The translations under genes were made by a program, and so were the position numbers. A stretch of 64,000 bases of DNA, taken from assembly GCA_021018995.1 (NCBI GenBank), contig CM037585.1, positions 125,206,831 through 125,270,830 on the forward strand, read 5' to 3'. Under the pieces are notes generated by a model, which did not search any database, was not told the origin of the DNA, and saw only the letters and a program-made list of their open reading frames with translations. Positions 21,549-33,893 of the stretch are shown here, in pieces. This DNA is from Chloranthus sessilifolius (taxonomy: Eukaryota; Streptophyta; Magnoliopsida; Chloranthales; Chloranthaceae). The first letter of the stretch is position 1. Every line of letters begins with the position of its first letter.

Positions 21549-21775
21549 ATCGAGGGGGATTTCTCCCCATTCAAAATCAAATTGATTTTTGGCTTTTGCG
21601 CGCCTTGCTATTTTCTTCTTCGAGCGACTTGGAGACCTAGGGTTTTCGCGGTTTGGGTTCGATATCGGATTGAAATCACTGACATTGGATCAAACGCCTA
21701 AGGTAAAACCCTAGATTTCGTTCTTCTTTCCGTTTCAAGCTACAAAAACCCTAGTTTTGCTATTTTATTTTCAAG

Positions 21776-23205
21776 ATGCCGCCTAAAACCCGGTTGTCTT
21801 CGAAGAAGGTAACGTCTAAGCTCCCTGTCCGACGTAAGAACGCCGCACCGCCACCACCTACCCCATCGCCCGTAAGAACACCATCACCGTCGGAATCGGA
21901 TACCACATCCGGTTCGACGAGCGCGTCTTCGCGCGAATCTTCACCAATTCCACCACCACCCGAAAATGTCACCCAACCAAATGAATGGTGGGCGGCTAAG
22001 ACCATTGAAGATGAGTTTATCTTCGATGTGGAGCTGTTTACAAACCCCGACGTGGCGGGCGAGATCCAATGGGCTCGAAACTACCTAGTAAAGGCCGGCC
22101 TCGGCAACCTTTTAAAACCACTACGCAGATCCTACTACCCTAGATTGGTTTGCCTATTTTACCAAGGGTTAAAGGAGGGGCCTACCGACGACGTTGTCAC
22201 GACCACCATTGAGGGTCGCGACTATACCTTCACTCGTCGCCACATCCACGAAGTCCTAGAATGCTATTTGGACTTTGTGCCCGAGACCACCCTTTTTGCG
22301 GAAGAGGTGAAATTTGAAGAAATTATAACCTGAATGACCAAGGGGAAAAAGGGGTCGGGATCGTCAATTAGGAGGGCCGATCTCCCCCATTACATGTGGA
22401 TGCTTGATTCCATAATCAAGTGCAACCTCTATCCGATGCGCCACGACACCGAGCGGGTGGAGTTAGTGCAGCAGGCACTGTACGCGGCCTTCTGTGGCCG
22501 TTGGTTTGACGCTACAAAGATCATCCTCGAGGGGATGGTCTACATAAAGGGGAAGTTGATGAAGGGCAACTTGAGGCCCAAAGAAAAGATGACGTATGCT
22601 CGCCTCATTTCGAGCATGCTGGAGTGTTACTCAGACGCTCCAGGGTACGCCATCTCGCCCCATGAGGAGAGGGCTACGGATCGCGTAAAACATTTCTCCA
22701 TTGCTTCATGGAGCGTAGCTACTGCTTTACCACTCAGGCCCAGAAGAGAGCATAGCACCACCACCACCACATCAGACCCACCGTGGGGGAGCACACCCAT
22801 TGATCCACCAAATGAGGGGCACCTCATGGCAATCAAGATCGCCACGCCACGCGTCAGTACGCCACGCATCGATTTCTTCATCCGCCAATGAATGGCTCGC
22901 CGACGCCCACGATAGAGGATGTGTTGGCCAGGATGGAGGCCAACAACGAGAGGATGAACCGACGGGTGGACTTCGATGTACCACACCCTACTGTACATCT
23001 ATCCGCTGACTACTCAAGCCGCTACGAGGCGAGTGTGCAGGTGATCGCTTTCCACACGTGCCGCTTTTCACGCCGACTACATCATTCGATGACTCTCGAC
23101 ACCCCAAGAGTCAGAAAGCCCGCCACGACGCACTCCAAACACCACCAGAGCCGCCAGTCTGTCAGAGCCAAAGAACGGATCAGCCAGAGAGGGGACTATT
23201 TGTGA
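21776..23205 (+). pseudogene. Extra sense ORF of the Tekay-type element
   Basis: ATG at 21776 (MPPKTRLSSKKV) opens a basic, Pro/Ser-rich N-terminus. A compact domain follows (WARNYLVKAGLGNLL, SYYPRLVCLFYQGLKEG, YTFTRRHIHEVLECYL). After a TGA at 22331-22333 the same frame runs on to 22891 (RADLPHYMWMLDSIIKCN and on). The likely C-terminus, with a helical IEDVLARMEANNERMNRRVD, is in another frame from 22888. The middle domain has the pattern I associate with the plant-specific retrotransposon domain called putative plant transposon protein (PF20167); that assignment is from memory. Function is unknown. It lies between pol and the polypurine tract, in the sense direction, with its own TATA. Confidence 0.65.
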
Positions 23206-23459
23206 CCACTTTTTGCATATATTGTACTGTTGTATTCAAATTCCAAATTGTAATTATCGACCACAGTTAAAGAGACTTGTAAATGTTGAAAAAATTCAAT
23301 AATGAAATACAGATCAACTTTTTGTAGATGTACTTGCATTATTTTTGTTTCTCGCACTGTGTGATGTGTAATTCATTTTTGTGAGTGGATACGTGACACC
23401 GCTGTGTGTGGGGTACCACACTAGAGCACCTTTGGGTTATTTTCGAGGACGAAAATTCC
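23206..23459 (+). other. Untranslated region before the polypurine tract
   Basis: AATAATGAAATAC near 23299 could serve as a weak polyadenylation signal for the extra ORF. No coding is evident. Confidence 0.4.
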
Positions 23460-23473
23460 CAAGGTGGGGAGAA
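23460..23473 (+). other. Polypurine tract
   Basis: AAGGTGGGGAGAA directly precedes the 3' LTR, as needed to prime plus-strand DNA synthesis. Confidence 0.85.
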
Positions 23474-25954
23474 TGTAATATCTCAAAAAATTGAGCGTTG
23501 AACTTTGACCTAGGGATCCGTGCCCGACTAGTCGTAGGGTTGACCAAGTGATGGTCAAACAATGAACTCATGGAGTGATGAGCTGACATAGTACAAATGT
23601 GACCTAAGCGTGGTGCATAGTGTGAGTTAGTGGTCACGTACACCTATCTCTGGTGTATGTGTTTAACACACAAGCAGGAGAGAAGATAAAAGGGTTTTAA
23701 TAACCCTAGAAATCCTTTTGTTTTGTTTGGTCAAGGAATTAAGAAGAGAGAGAGAGAGGGAGAAAACAAGAGGAGTTATTGAGGCTAGAAGTTAATGCAA
23801 ATCAAGAGGAGATTAGAGCATTTAATGCTGATTCAACGCTTGAGGAGCCGTTGAAGCGAAAACATGGAACCCTAGCCATCAAACCCAACAAATCAACCCT
23901 TTAAAGGATTTATTGAGGTATGTTGTATTAGATTTCAATACCTAGAGAATTGATAAGTTAAATTCAGTCTAGCATAGTTAATATGATAGATTAAAGACTT
24001 AGAAAAAGAAGGAAAAAGAAAAAGAACGAGTTTTGGAAGAACAGCCCGAAAGGGGGCTGAATCTGGCCCAATCGTTTAATCGAAATCGATGTTCGATTAA
24101 TCGATTTTGGCCCAGAAGTTGAAAAGTCAAGGATGCCCGATTTCGATTAATCGATTTGAAAGGTTGATTAATCGATTTGGGAATCGACTAATCGACTGGG
24201 TACCTCCAGTGGCTGGAGAAACAAGACCTGGGGAAATCGACTAATCGAGTTGGGAAATCGATTAATCGATTTTGGATTTCGATTAATTGATTTGGGATCG
24301 ACTAATCGATTTCGGACTTTCGACTACTCGATTTGAGAATCGACTTTACAATGCTAGGGATTTCAATTAATCGATTTTGGATTTCGATTAATCGATTTTG
24401 GGAATCGATTAATCGACTTTGGCAGATTTACTTGACTTTCTAGTTTGACTTTGAGATTCATGGAGGGTCTAGGACCTTCTCTATTGCATCTTTAGTGATG
24501 TGTTACATGTGTTGTAATGTACCATAAGTGGTACGTGTGAAAGCGAGCACAAGGAGCCGCGTGGGACCTTAATGCTTGGACCATCTGAGACTTGAGGTAG
24601 GGAACACCTTGAACATGTACTTTAATTGCAAGAGCATGTATGCAGTGATATAGATATCAATTTGAAAATGTTTTAACTGTGAAAAGCTTTGTGAAAATGG
24701 GTGTGTGTGTGACACTAAGAAAATGATAAAGGCATCAGTGTGATGCGAATAACTGAGACAAGTAAGTTAATGAAAATGAGACATCTCCAGGGGATGAGAA
24801 AGTGATAAGGGCATCAAGGTGATGCGAGTAATTTAGACATCCCAGGGATGTAAACAAGATTGAATAACTACTGTTGAGGCCTAACTGATATAAGATAGCA
24901 CTTTACACGGTGAATAACTATATGTAAAGCACATATTATTTTTGTTATTTGAGGTTTGATTAGGATACCCCACCGACGTGGCGGGATACCCACGACTGAC
25001 GTGGTAGGATATCCATGGCCGGTACGGCGGCCAATCCGTACACCTGTGCGGAGGTCTATCCGTACACAGTAAGCACATCCCAGGGATGTTGAGTTGAGAT
25101 TTAACCCCGCCGCCTATTGAGAAAGGGGTTGGGTAGTATTCCCAGGGAATACATATAACAACTGTCTATTTAAGCGATGATGGTGGGTATTCCATCGGGG
25201 CTCAATGCTTTATTGCTCGAGGATTACTTAAGTTGAAGATTTAAGTTTTGCTTTAGGCCTGTTCAGTGTCATTCATGATAAATCAACAGTAAAGTAAGGC
25301 ATGCAAATTACCAGTAAACTTGAATGCAAATCATTATCTTTTAAACTGTTTTTCTAGCAAATGCATAGACACATCATGCTTAGAATATCATGGAATATAT
25401 GTGAGATTTTGATTTATATGTTCATTATGTTGTTCCCTATTGAGCTAGGATGTAGCTCACCCTTTAGACTATACGTCGCAGGTTCATTGTTAGCAGTGGC
25501 CGAGGCTTCGGGAGACGTAGATCCGGGTGATTCGGATTACGTGCCTGGGGACAAGTTTGAGCCTCCTCCCGAAGACTTCTTCTAGGAGACTCTGCTGTGT
25601 ACTTTGATAGAGAGTCAGTTTTGAGAGCAGATTGTACGACTTGGTATGTCAAGCCTTTATTTTTGTCAAACAATGTAATTAGATAGATATGATTCTTTTG
25701 GGCGAACCATCTGGGGTGATCTGTTTATCACCGATGGTTCGCATCAGTTCTCTGTTCATGCAGTGGCATGAAAGTAGAACCGTCTTTTGAATATGCCAGA
25801 TGGGCATATTGATTTTTCCTCCTTATGCAGTTAATTGCTTTATCTTGTTAATTGTTGCTTGTTATACCATGGTTCCTTGCATAGTTTTGGGGTACGGTCT
25901 GGAGGATCGTGCTGATGGCACGGGTTTCGGGGTGCCGAAATCCGGGCTGTCACA
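23474..25954 (+). repeat. 3' LTR of the Tekay-type element
   Basis: Starts TGTAATATCT and ends GGGCTGTCACA. It is near-identical to 13462-15942. Differences visible by eye include loss of one word-containing segment near 24160, an extra GACGTGGCGGGATACC-type segment near 24975, and a changed TATA region. The total length is again 2481 bp because the indels balance. Confidence 0.95.
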
Positions 25955-25959
25955 CAAAC

Positions 25960-28039
25960 TTAACCCCATAAAGAAACCCAAACAATCACAACCATATACA
26001 ATCAAATCTATAATCCATCTCTTGTTCAATTACAACTGAAACCTAATATTCATAAACAGCCAAAACAAGGATGAGTTTGAGCATTCATACCATGACTGCC
26101 CACTGGAAGCTAGGGCAGCTGATAAGGTAGGCTTCTGATTCATGAGGGGTTCTTCACTGCTTCCATGGCAGAAAACATGGAGACGAAGGTTGGGTTTCAA
26201 TGTAGCTAAGCAACTAAAATTGTGTTTGTGTTTTTACAAACCTTGAATAATATTGACTCTTAAAATCAAAATATAGCTGTCAATCGAGAGAAAGAACAGA
26301 AGAAAATATGTCAAACTGTGAAGATCTGGATCCATAAAAATCGTTTCCTCCATGATCTCCCTTAAAAATTAATAACCATACCTGAAAAGGGAGACACATT
26401 CATTTTGGCCGGTGGTGCACAATGTCACAGGTAGCGTAGCGATGTCACCAGTGATAGCAGTTGTGAAAAAATATGGTTGGTGATGATAAGAATAGAAGAG
26501 AAAGGAGACGATTGGTTTTTCTATTGTGTGCGTTGGGAGAAGTGTTATCTACAAGCAACTCAAATGACTTGGATTTGGATTTGAAATAACCCCTCTTGGG
26601 CAGATTTTTACCCTAGTGGGTGGAATCTCCAAATAACTTGGATTTGGTCAAATCCAAATCTAATGCTCCAAATAAGTGACTGAAAAGATGCATTTGGATT
26701 TGAGTTGGCCAAATCGAAATCAAACCGACCAAGTGCTCGTTCCCAAATGCACCCTAAAACACTTTCAATCTAACCTTTTGAATTTCTGAACCATGCATGG
26801 ATGATACGTATTGAAAGGCCTAGATTTTAAACCATGTACTATCCCTACATTTCTTTGGATATCATGTTTAATGCTTCTTATTGGTGGTCAATGTAACCAA
26901 AGAATTGTACGAAACATGGTGAATGAATTCGCTCTCCAATTTCAATAGATGATATGAATCTTTGGTAAAATAGAAGAGGAATGTCCATGACAAAAGGTTC
27001 AAGACCACAAATGCTCTTAAATAATCAAAAGAAGGCACATATTGAGAGCTGAACAGAGAGACATGAACAAGGACCAGATGGTTTATGACACAGAATTTAC
27101 CCCATAAGTAAGAGTTGAATGTGTAACAAAGAATTGCATTCAACAATACAGACACAGACCGAAACATAACATCCTACGCTACGAACTGTGATTTCCAGCA
27201 GTTAGATCTCATCTGGGTCTAACAAGTTGTAGGCTTTAGCCAGACTGAACCTCTTCATGGTTAGGGGATCTTGCCTTCTTTTAATAGTAAAAATAGCTAC
27301 AACATGTCCATTTGATGAGAAACACACATTCTAAGATTCCCAATTAGAGAAAATGTGGAAGTAAAGAATGCTCATCTGTGTGTTGGTATCTTGATACTTT
27401 GATGTAATGATGGTATTGTCCCAGTTTAGTAAAGAATGATCTGATCATTTATTTACAAAGGCCGCTAACAATATTTCGTAATGACCTCAAGATATCTACA
27501 TTTTTCTATGATTTAAATGAAACTCATTGGCAGGAGCAAGGTAACCTAATTGGCTCTACACTAGAAGTTTCTGATTTCTCTTCATTCTCAACAGCCCAAT
27601 TGTCAGGAGAATTCATGGACAATCCGTCTTATAGCATCATTCATCGCCCAACCTACTTTTTAAACCATCTAATCTACTTATTTTCCTCTGCAAAACCTTA
27701 CAGATAATGGCCGAGGAGAATTTTCATTAAAAAAAGAAATGATGCGCATAAGAGATCTTCAAGCAAAGGGCCCACTTCAAAAGTAAAATCAATATGAACC
27801 TCTAATGATGCAGGACCACACTCTAAAGCCCTAATATGCAATGTTGCTGAAATTAAAGTGTAATTAAAAGAGCAATAATAAAACAAATTCAAATTGGATT
27901 CACCTTGGATATTCACGGAATTCAATTAAGGAGAATCATAATGTCCACAACAAAGTCCGGAATGATAGTCCCTACAACATTCGATCGTGGATTCTCAAGA
28001 TAGAACTTGACTTCCCTCTAGCCAACGACATCAAACAAC
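25960..28039. other. Right flank of the Tekay insertion; no gene supported
   Basis: Non-coding by eye. 26040-26530 has the look of a host promoter/leader on the minus strand (a short ATG frame near 26165 and a GGTATGAATG donor-like site near 26088), possibly belonging with the Myb/SANT-like fragment at 12.3-12.8 kb. 26570-26760 repeats ATTTGGATTTG words and may be a MITE. 26.8-28.0 kb shows nothing I can name. Confidence 0.35.
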
Positions 28040-28849
28040 TAACCATGATGGCATCTTTCAATTCCATTCTAGGATTTCAAAGAAATAAGGCGGAAATAAA
28101 GGTGTAAAATTAAAGAGAATATTTTATGGTTTTTCGAAGAATTTTCAACAACCATACAATACTAGACTTTAATTAACTAAATACCTTTGCACCGAAGATT
28201 AAGAAGATAGAAGATTCGAAGATAGAAGGAACAATCACCGAAATTTCACCAGCGAAAATATTGGCCTCACACCAAACCCTAAACTCGGGGAAGAAGAAAA
28301 CTCTCAGTGAATTCTCAAAGATAGCACAAAGCAATCAAGTTTTAATAACATATAATTAAAATTGTCTTTACAAGCCCTTTATATAGGCTAAAACCCTAAT
28401 CAAACTAAAACAATCACAATTAGAAAGTCCTAAACCAACTAAAACTCTAAAAAGGTAACTTTGCCTCAAAATTTCTGTGTGGCTGCCAAAGATTGGCCCA
28501 CTTCGGTGTGCGAACTCACTCGAGCGAATTGGAAACTCGCTCGGGCGAGAAAAATCGTCGTCCTCTCTCCGGCGAGATATTCATCCGCAAAATGCGTTGC
28601 AAAATGGATAGAGAGCTCAAATCTGTCTTTTCCTCTCTTTCTTTTCCTTTCTTCTTCCTTTATTCTTCCTTTCCTTCCTTTTCTTCCATCTCTATGTGCA
28701 CGTCTCCCAAGGTTTGGGGTCTTCACGTGCGTGCCCAAGTGCACATAGATCTTCAATCGTCTATCCACAAAATCATTTGAGGCATTTTCAATCACTTCTT
28801 GCACCTCCTATACACCTTTTGTAATCGTGTGGATGCGATGTCACCATCA
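28040..28849 (-). mobile_element. Probable solo LTR (relative of the 37.3-kb LTR)
   Basis: Ends GATGTCACCATCA, matching the LTR end GATGTCCCCATCA at 41043. It shares, in order, GCGGAAAT, CTCTAGGG-like / CACAAAGC, ATATAGG, AATTAGAAAGTCC and AACTAAAACTC with the LTRs at 37264 and 40021. In minus sense a TATATAAAG box lies at about 28378-28385. CTCGAGCGA / CTCGCTCGGGCGAG words sit upstream of it at 28518-28553. The start near 28040 is uncertain and I found no clean TSD. Confidence 0.5.
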
Positions 28850-29302
28850 TCTAACTAACCAACTCGCATGATATAGTAAGAAATCAACAGCATATCAGGA
28901 ATCAGAACTCCTCTTTTAATTATGAAAACACTAAATTGAAAATGCAGCAACCAAAAATCGAATGTATCCTCGTAACCCTTGGATATGATCAATTTTCCCC
29001 CCTTATGAACAAAAACCAGTAAGTAATTTAAAAAAAAAAAAGAAGCTAATAGGATATGTGAAAAGCCAAAGGTTCCCCAAACAAGATAAATCAAGGAACT
29101 GTCACCCTCAAATGACCTAGTCTGAACCAGATTTAACATGGTCATAATAGGTAGCAAAACGACATTACAAAATCAAATTGCTACAGGGTGCAACTTTTGC
29201 ATTAGTTCAGTAAACAGGTAAACAGACATTTTATATAAAAAAAGTAACTAATTCATTAAATAAATGCCCATGGTTGCTTGAAAAAGAAGAAGTTGATTTT
29301 TG
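28850..29302. other. Spacer before the copia element
   Basis: AT-rich, with no feature supported. Confidence 0.4.
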
Positions 29303-29516
29303 TGTAGAGATTAGGGAAAGAAGATTAGGGTTAGGGTTAGGGTTAGGTAGAAGGAAGAAGAAGAGGAAGAAGAGAGGGAGTTACAGAAACAAATCTAGCA
29401 ACGTTTGGAGTCCCTACAGGCCTTTCTATTAAACCACAAAGGCTAAAAATTCCTTACATTATACATACACCCAATACTATGTTTAACACACCACTAAGCT
29501 ACATAAATACACACCA
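29303..29516 (-). repeat. 3' LTR of the copia element
   Basis: About 214 bp, preceded in minus sense by the polypurine tract. It holds three TTAGGG units (29326-29345) and a GAAGAAGAAG run. Exact ends may be off by up to 20 bp. Confidence 0.7.
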
Positions 29517-29559
29517 TACATATTTCTAAATACTCCCCCCAAGCTAGTGCATCGATATT

Positions 29560-29890
29560 TATCATGCCCAGCTTGACAAGAATATTCTGAAGTTATGAGG
29601 GACGAAGCGCCTTAGCGAAATATTTTACAACTGTTTTACGGAGGAAACTTTATGAGTATCAATGATGCCGACTTGAATCTTCTCATGAGTGGAGTGAATG
29701 TCTACTTCAATATGCATCATTCCTCATGAAGAACAGAATCTGCAACGATATCAATAGCCGCCTGATTATCACAATATAAGGTTATAGGAAAATATGGAGG
29801 AGATCCAAGCTTAGTGAGAAGAGAAGAAACCATAAGAGCTCACAGGTGTCATGTGCCATAGCTCTATTCCGATTCTGTGCTAGATTTCGA
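29560..29890 (-). pseudogene. copia RNase H fragment
   Basis: In minus sense the text carries the copia RNase H order: a RAMAHDTCELLW-like segment near 29850, IVIIRRLLI (a frame-shifted form of the usual DNQAAI region), then HIEVD/HEKI-like coding and a QAD..TKAL-like tail. It is broken by frameshifts and stops. It is cut on its left part from the rest of pol by an inserted GGGC-rich repeat at about 29890-30280. Confidence 0.65.
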
Positions 29891-30280
29891 GAATTATGGC
29901 TGTCAACAGGCCCGCCCTAGGGGCCAAGGCTGAGCCCTAGCCTGATCCTAACTTGGGCGGGCTTTGGTATGGTCAGCCCTAGCCCTAACTTAGACGGGTG
30001 GGGCAGGCTCAGGTCAAACATCGGAACTTGTTTTTTATTGTTATTTTTTCTGTAGTTCTAGTAAAAAAAAATTTTTGTTGAATACGAGGAGAGACATTTC
30101 TAATGAGGGTAAAGAAAACCTTAAGATCTCTCTTTAGAGATATTTAAATTGCCAAAATATCCTTACAATTATCCTTTTGATGAAGCTAATGGAAATATGA
30201 AGTGCTAGTTTTGATCATTTGATTATTAAAACTATATTATATATTATACCTATATTAACCTATTGATAACCTTACAGAGA
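29890..30280. mobile_element. GGGCGGGC-type repeat inserted in copia pol
   Basis: Copia similarity stops near 29890 and resumes near 30280. The insert begins with GGCCCGCCCTAGGGGCC-like text rich in GGGC words, similar in style to the hAT-like element at 41882-42728, then becomes AT-rich. Ends and TSD are not resolved. Confidence 0.4.
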
Positions 30281-30930
30281 CTACATCCTACTTCACACCA
30301 CGAAGTTACCTCCAAAGAAAGCACACAATACTCGAAGGTGGAACGACGATCAGTAGGGACCCCAACATAATCAACATCACTGTAGTAGATGATGGATAAA
30401 TGTTCAACATCTAAATAGAATCGTCCTCTTCCAAGGGAAGAATTAATTTAACGTAATATGTGATGCACTGCCTACATATTTGGCTCCCATGGTGCATGCA
30501 TGAATTGAGCAATAACAGAGACAACAAATGTAATGTCCAACCAAGTATTAGTGAGGTAGATAAGGTGACCAACAAGTTAATGATATTCATATGGATCAGA
30601 AAGAGGATCTACAATGTTAGTGCGAAGATGAAGTATAGGATCCATAGGGGACTTGATAAGTCTACATCCCAGCATACCAGTAGCCCATAGAAAATAAATA
30701 ACATATTATCTTTGTGAGAGGGATATCCCTCTAGAGGATCTAGCAATCTCTATCAAGGAAAAATCCGAGGCGACCCAAGTCTTTCACCTCAACGGCTCGA
30801 CTTAATTCTGCTTTAACATGAGTGATAAAGGCAGAATCATCAAAATGGCTATAATATCATCAACTTACCTAATAGAATAGTCCTCAAACCTCTAGATCCA
30901 GTATGAATGAAGCATGTGTAATTTGAGTGG
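30280..30930 (-). pseudogene. copia reverse transcriptase, C-terminal part
   Basis: Minus-strand translation, across several frames, shows the copia order: VDDII, a VKDLG-like segment, a LSQ..Y-like segment, PMDP, YEYHxLVGHLIYLTNT and AQFMHAPWEP. Many stops are present. The N-terminal part lies beyond the LINE at 31975-32560. Confidence 0.75.
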
Positions 30931-31974
30931 CATCAAATGAATCCCACAGTAAGAAAAACCTTTGGAACGACGCTCTGGGAGACTGCTTTAGCCCATAAAG
31001 TGATTAATAATTTTGGCCAATGTATCGATGGAAACTGGGTGTGGAATATTAGACTAAGAAGGCAGTTAAGGGATTGGGAGAGGGGGAGATATCAGGATCT
31101 CCTAAGAGCTATCAGGGAGATTTCACCCAACTCCGAAAATAGAGATAGGAGACTTTAGAAGTATACTCCTAAAGGAATCTTCATAGTTAAGTCCTTGTAT
31201 AATCAGCTGCTGATGCAGGAAAGAAGGCTCTCGCATACCCAAAGATAGTCTGGTTTTTGGAATGTCAAGATGCCGCCTAAAATAAAAATTTTCACCTGGT
31301 TGGTTAATCGGGGAAAAATTCTCACCTGAGATCAATTGATACAAAGAAACATCCCTATTATTAACCAGTGCCTTCTATATATGAGACGAAGGGAATCGGT
31401 TGCTCACATTTTACTACACTGTACTTTCGCGCATAACATATGGCACAAGATCTTCCGTATTTTTAATGTCCAATGGGTAATCCCTTTTTGGCCAGCAACC
31501 ATGATGGAAATGTGGAAGGTCATGGAAGTGGAGGATCATAGGAAGGAGTTATGGCCGGTTACGATTTACGCGGTCTTTTGGGCTATCTAGAGGGAAAGAA
31601 ACAATAGAGTCTTCACGCGTAAGGCAAAACCGTTTTCTTTAGTTATTCGGGAAATCAGAGATCTGGTGGTTTCGTGGAACGCTAGTAAGATAGAGGTTTT
31701 CAAGGAGGGATTAGTGCAATTCATGCTGATTTGGGAGGACTGCTGCTCCTAACTGTGACCGGTGTCCTCTGCTTGTGATGGGGGGGACCCTCTCTTTTGT
31801 TTTGTTTGGAGTTTTAGGCCGCATCCAGTTCCAGGGGTTAGTCTTTTTGGAGATTTTTCTTCTTTGCGGGTAGCTCCTTACTACCCGCCAAGGTATGTAA
31901 CCCTGCTCCTTTTTTTTTTTTCCTTGCAATATAATCTTCTGTTACCGTTTCAAAATAAATAAATAAAAAATAAG
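30931..31974 (+). mobile_element. 5'-truncated L1-type LINE inserted in copia
   Basis: Plus-strand frames 30937-31158 and 31336-31590, with the text between them, match the C-terminus of plant L1 ORF2: DGNWVWNIRLRRQLRDWE, then the zf-RVT-like region (KMPPKIKIFTWL, INQCLLYMRRRESVAHILLHC, W..IFRIFNVQWV, and a final RERNNRVF). At least four in-frame stops occur. The 3' end is a T-rich UTR followed by AAATAAATAAATAAAAAATAAG. Copia coding is interrupted exactly here. The duplication is short or eroded (TAAG on both sides). Confidence 0.85.
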
Positions 31975-32880
31975 GCGATTTTTAAAGGCGAGAAACATTC
32001 CTAGAATACTTGCCCTGAAGTTGAAAGCTAGGTGGGAGGTCCATGTAGATCTCCCCAACTTTGAATAACTCATGCAAAAAATGCATTCTTAACATCCAGC
32101 TGATACAAGGGCCAATGATGATGAGCTGCTAAAGAGATAATAACCCGAACGAATGAAAGCTCAACAACTGGAGGAAATGTTGAAGTAAAATCTAAGCCAG
32201 ACATCTGAGTAAAACCATTGGCCACAAGACATCTTGATAGCGCTCTACAGTTCTATCCTCTCTATATTTAATTGCAAACACCCATCTAAAATCAACTATG
32301 CGTTTTTCTGAAGGAAGATCAAACAAGCTCCCATATCTGATGTTTCTCAAGATCCTTCATTTCTTCATGCATGGCAATTGACCAATAGGGATGCCGAAGA
32401 GCCTCACCAACTGAACGGAAATAGAAACTGTACAAGCTCTAGCCAGGGATGCACAATATGCAGGAGATAAGAGCTGGTAAAAAATATAATGGGTAGTAAG
32501 ACAACTCCTTTGACCTTTTCGAAAGGCAATAGGTAACTAGAGGTACTCAATAGCGAAAAAAGGAATAGTAATGGGAGAAGCTAAAGGAGTGTGGTGGCAT
32601 AGTAGTGTGAGTGGGAGGCATTGGGTTGCTTTGACGTTGATAGGTCTGCTTAAGGACAAGATGACCACATGTAGATGGAGGAGCTAGAGAAACATCTGCA
32701 AGAAGAGATGACACGAGAAGATGAAGAACTATAGATTTGTCTTTTTGAGAAGAGGATGGAATTGTTGCATACAAAACTCATTAAGGAAACATGGAGCATC
32801 CTAAAAAAATATAACATCCATTTAAACAAACATCCGCCTGGTCTTAGGATCATAACACCGATCTCCTTTGGACATACCAG
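31975..32880 (-). pseudogene. copia integrase-RT linker and RT N-terminal part
   Basis: In minus sense: a KGDRCYDPKTRRMFV-like segment near 32860 (integrase C-terminal region), a Ser/Pro-rich linker, then the RT start with YWSIAMHEEMKDLEKHQIWE, RWVFAIKYREDRTVERYQ and LYQLDVKNAF (about 32420-32070). Frameshifts and stops are frequent. Coding breaks off at the LINE. Confidence 0.8.
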
Positions 32881-32882
32881 AG

Positions 32883-33783
32883 CACTGTTCTAAAGTCGCC
32901 AGGGGTGGCCGCCCAGGCGGTTCGGGCGCCCCAAGGTGGACCAGATTTGGGTCGCTCGCCCCGCCCCAGTCCCCAATTTTTTATTTTTGTTTAATTTTTT
33001 TTCTTCTTCTTGAGAGTCATTACTTGGCAAATTTTGAAAGGGCCCTTGCACTCGGAAAGTTGGCCCTTGCACCGACTTTAAAGAGAGAGTTGGTATTTTA
33101 GGGACATGAGAAGACCATTGATAGCATCAGATCAGATGACGGAGGTTGTGTTTCACCCTGATATTCCACACAATAGATCTTGAGATCATGGTACATCTAT
33201 CAGACGTTCAGTTTTTTATTCCATGTGCCACAGATCCCCAGAATATGACCCTAAATTTACGTAATCACGTTTGAGCGTGATGTGTGTCATATGATTTAAG
33301 GGCTATTTTTTGGGAATCTTTGACACATGGAATCAAGCACTAACCGTATGATTGGTGCGCCATGATCTCAAGATCTAGTGTGTGGGAGATTGGGCTGAAA
33401 CAATATCACCATCATCTGATTCAAAGTAATCAATGGTTTTCAAGGTGCCTCTAACGTGGGCACAAACAGAGGTACGTAAGAAAACTGTGGGTGTTCTTGG
33501 GTGCAATTAATGCTACCCTAAGTTAGAAATCGGGGCAAATAAGCAAATAACCCTTCTTAGTGCAATTAACACACCCCTAAGTTATAAACAGAGGTACCTA
33601 TGTTCTAGGGTGCAAATAACTTCACAAGAAAAAGGGGTGCAAATAATATATATATATACATACATTTGTGATGAAATAAAAAATATATGTATATATATAC
33701 ATAGCGGCCACCCGAAATTTGATGATTTCGGCCCGAACATCCCCTCGACCGCTCAAACCCGCCAAACGATTTTAAGAACACTG
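32883..33783. mobile_element. hAT-type non-autonomous element
   Basis: Flanked by TACCAGAG at 32875-32882 and 33784-33791, a perfect 8-bp duplication. Ends are inverted: CACTGTTCTAAAG on the left and CAGTGTTCTTAAAA in reverse complement on the right. The sub-terminal regions are rich in CGCC / GGCGG words (GGCCGCCCAGGCGG). An M1 MITE copy lies inside. Non-coding. Confidence 0.85.
33105..33450. mobile_element. M1 MITE, copy 4 (nested in the hAT element)
   Basis: ATCAGATCAGATGACGGAGG on the left and CACCATCATCTGATTCAAAG on the right are inverted. GATCTTGAGATCATGG and CCATGATCTCAAGATC face each other. The CTATCAGACG word is present. Confidence 0.6.
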
Positions 33784-33893
33784 TACCAGAGTAGCCAAGA
33801 AAAATGCAACGAATGACTTTATCATCAAGTTTATGCCTTTGGAGGGAACATCGGGATGAAACAAGTACACCTAAAGACTTGGGGCTCAGTATC
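33784..33893 (-). pseudogene. copia integrase C-terminal fragment
   Basis: Minus-strand residues RHKLDDKVIRCIFLGYS (33840-33790) are the copia integrase/RT junction motif. The hAT element cut it right after GYS; a 2.6-kb Mutator-like insertion separates it from the integrase core at 36480. Confidence 0.8.

Larger units (their letters stand above)
13462..25954 (+). mobile_element. Full-length Tekay/Del-type Ty3/gypsy chromovirus
   Basis: Both LTRs have TG...CA ends. CAAAC flanks the element at 13457-13461 and 25955-25959, so both boundaries are firm. Order: 5' LTR, primer site, gag, intron-like gap, protease, reverse transcriptase, RNase H, integrase, chromodomain, extra ORF, polypurine tract, 3' LTR. 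The chromodomain close to the integrase C-terminus and the gag-pol style ([18 protein letters not shown]) are those of plant chromoviruses, most like the Tekay/Del clade. Coding is broken by at least five in-frame stops and three frameshifts. The two LTRs remain very similar by eye, with scattered substitutions and a few indels. It therefore inserted fairly recently but is not autonomous. Confidence 0.95.

Noticed and set aside
13462..25954. Env-like gene in the Tekay element
   Set aside because: The extra ORF sits at the env position but shows no signal peptide, membrane helix or furin-type site.
28461..28804. 95-112-codon frames on both strands
   Set aside because: They lie in a probable solo LTR and a TTCC/CTTT low-complexity run; no recognisable domain.
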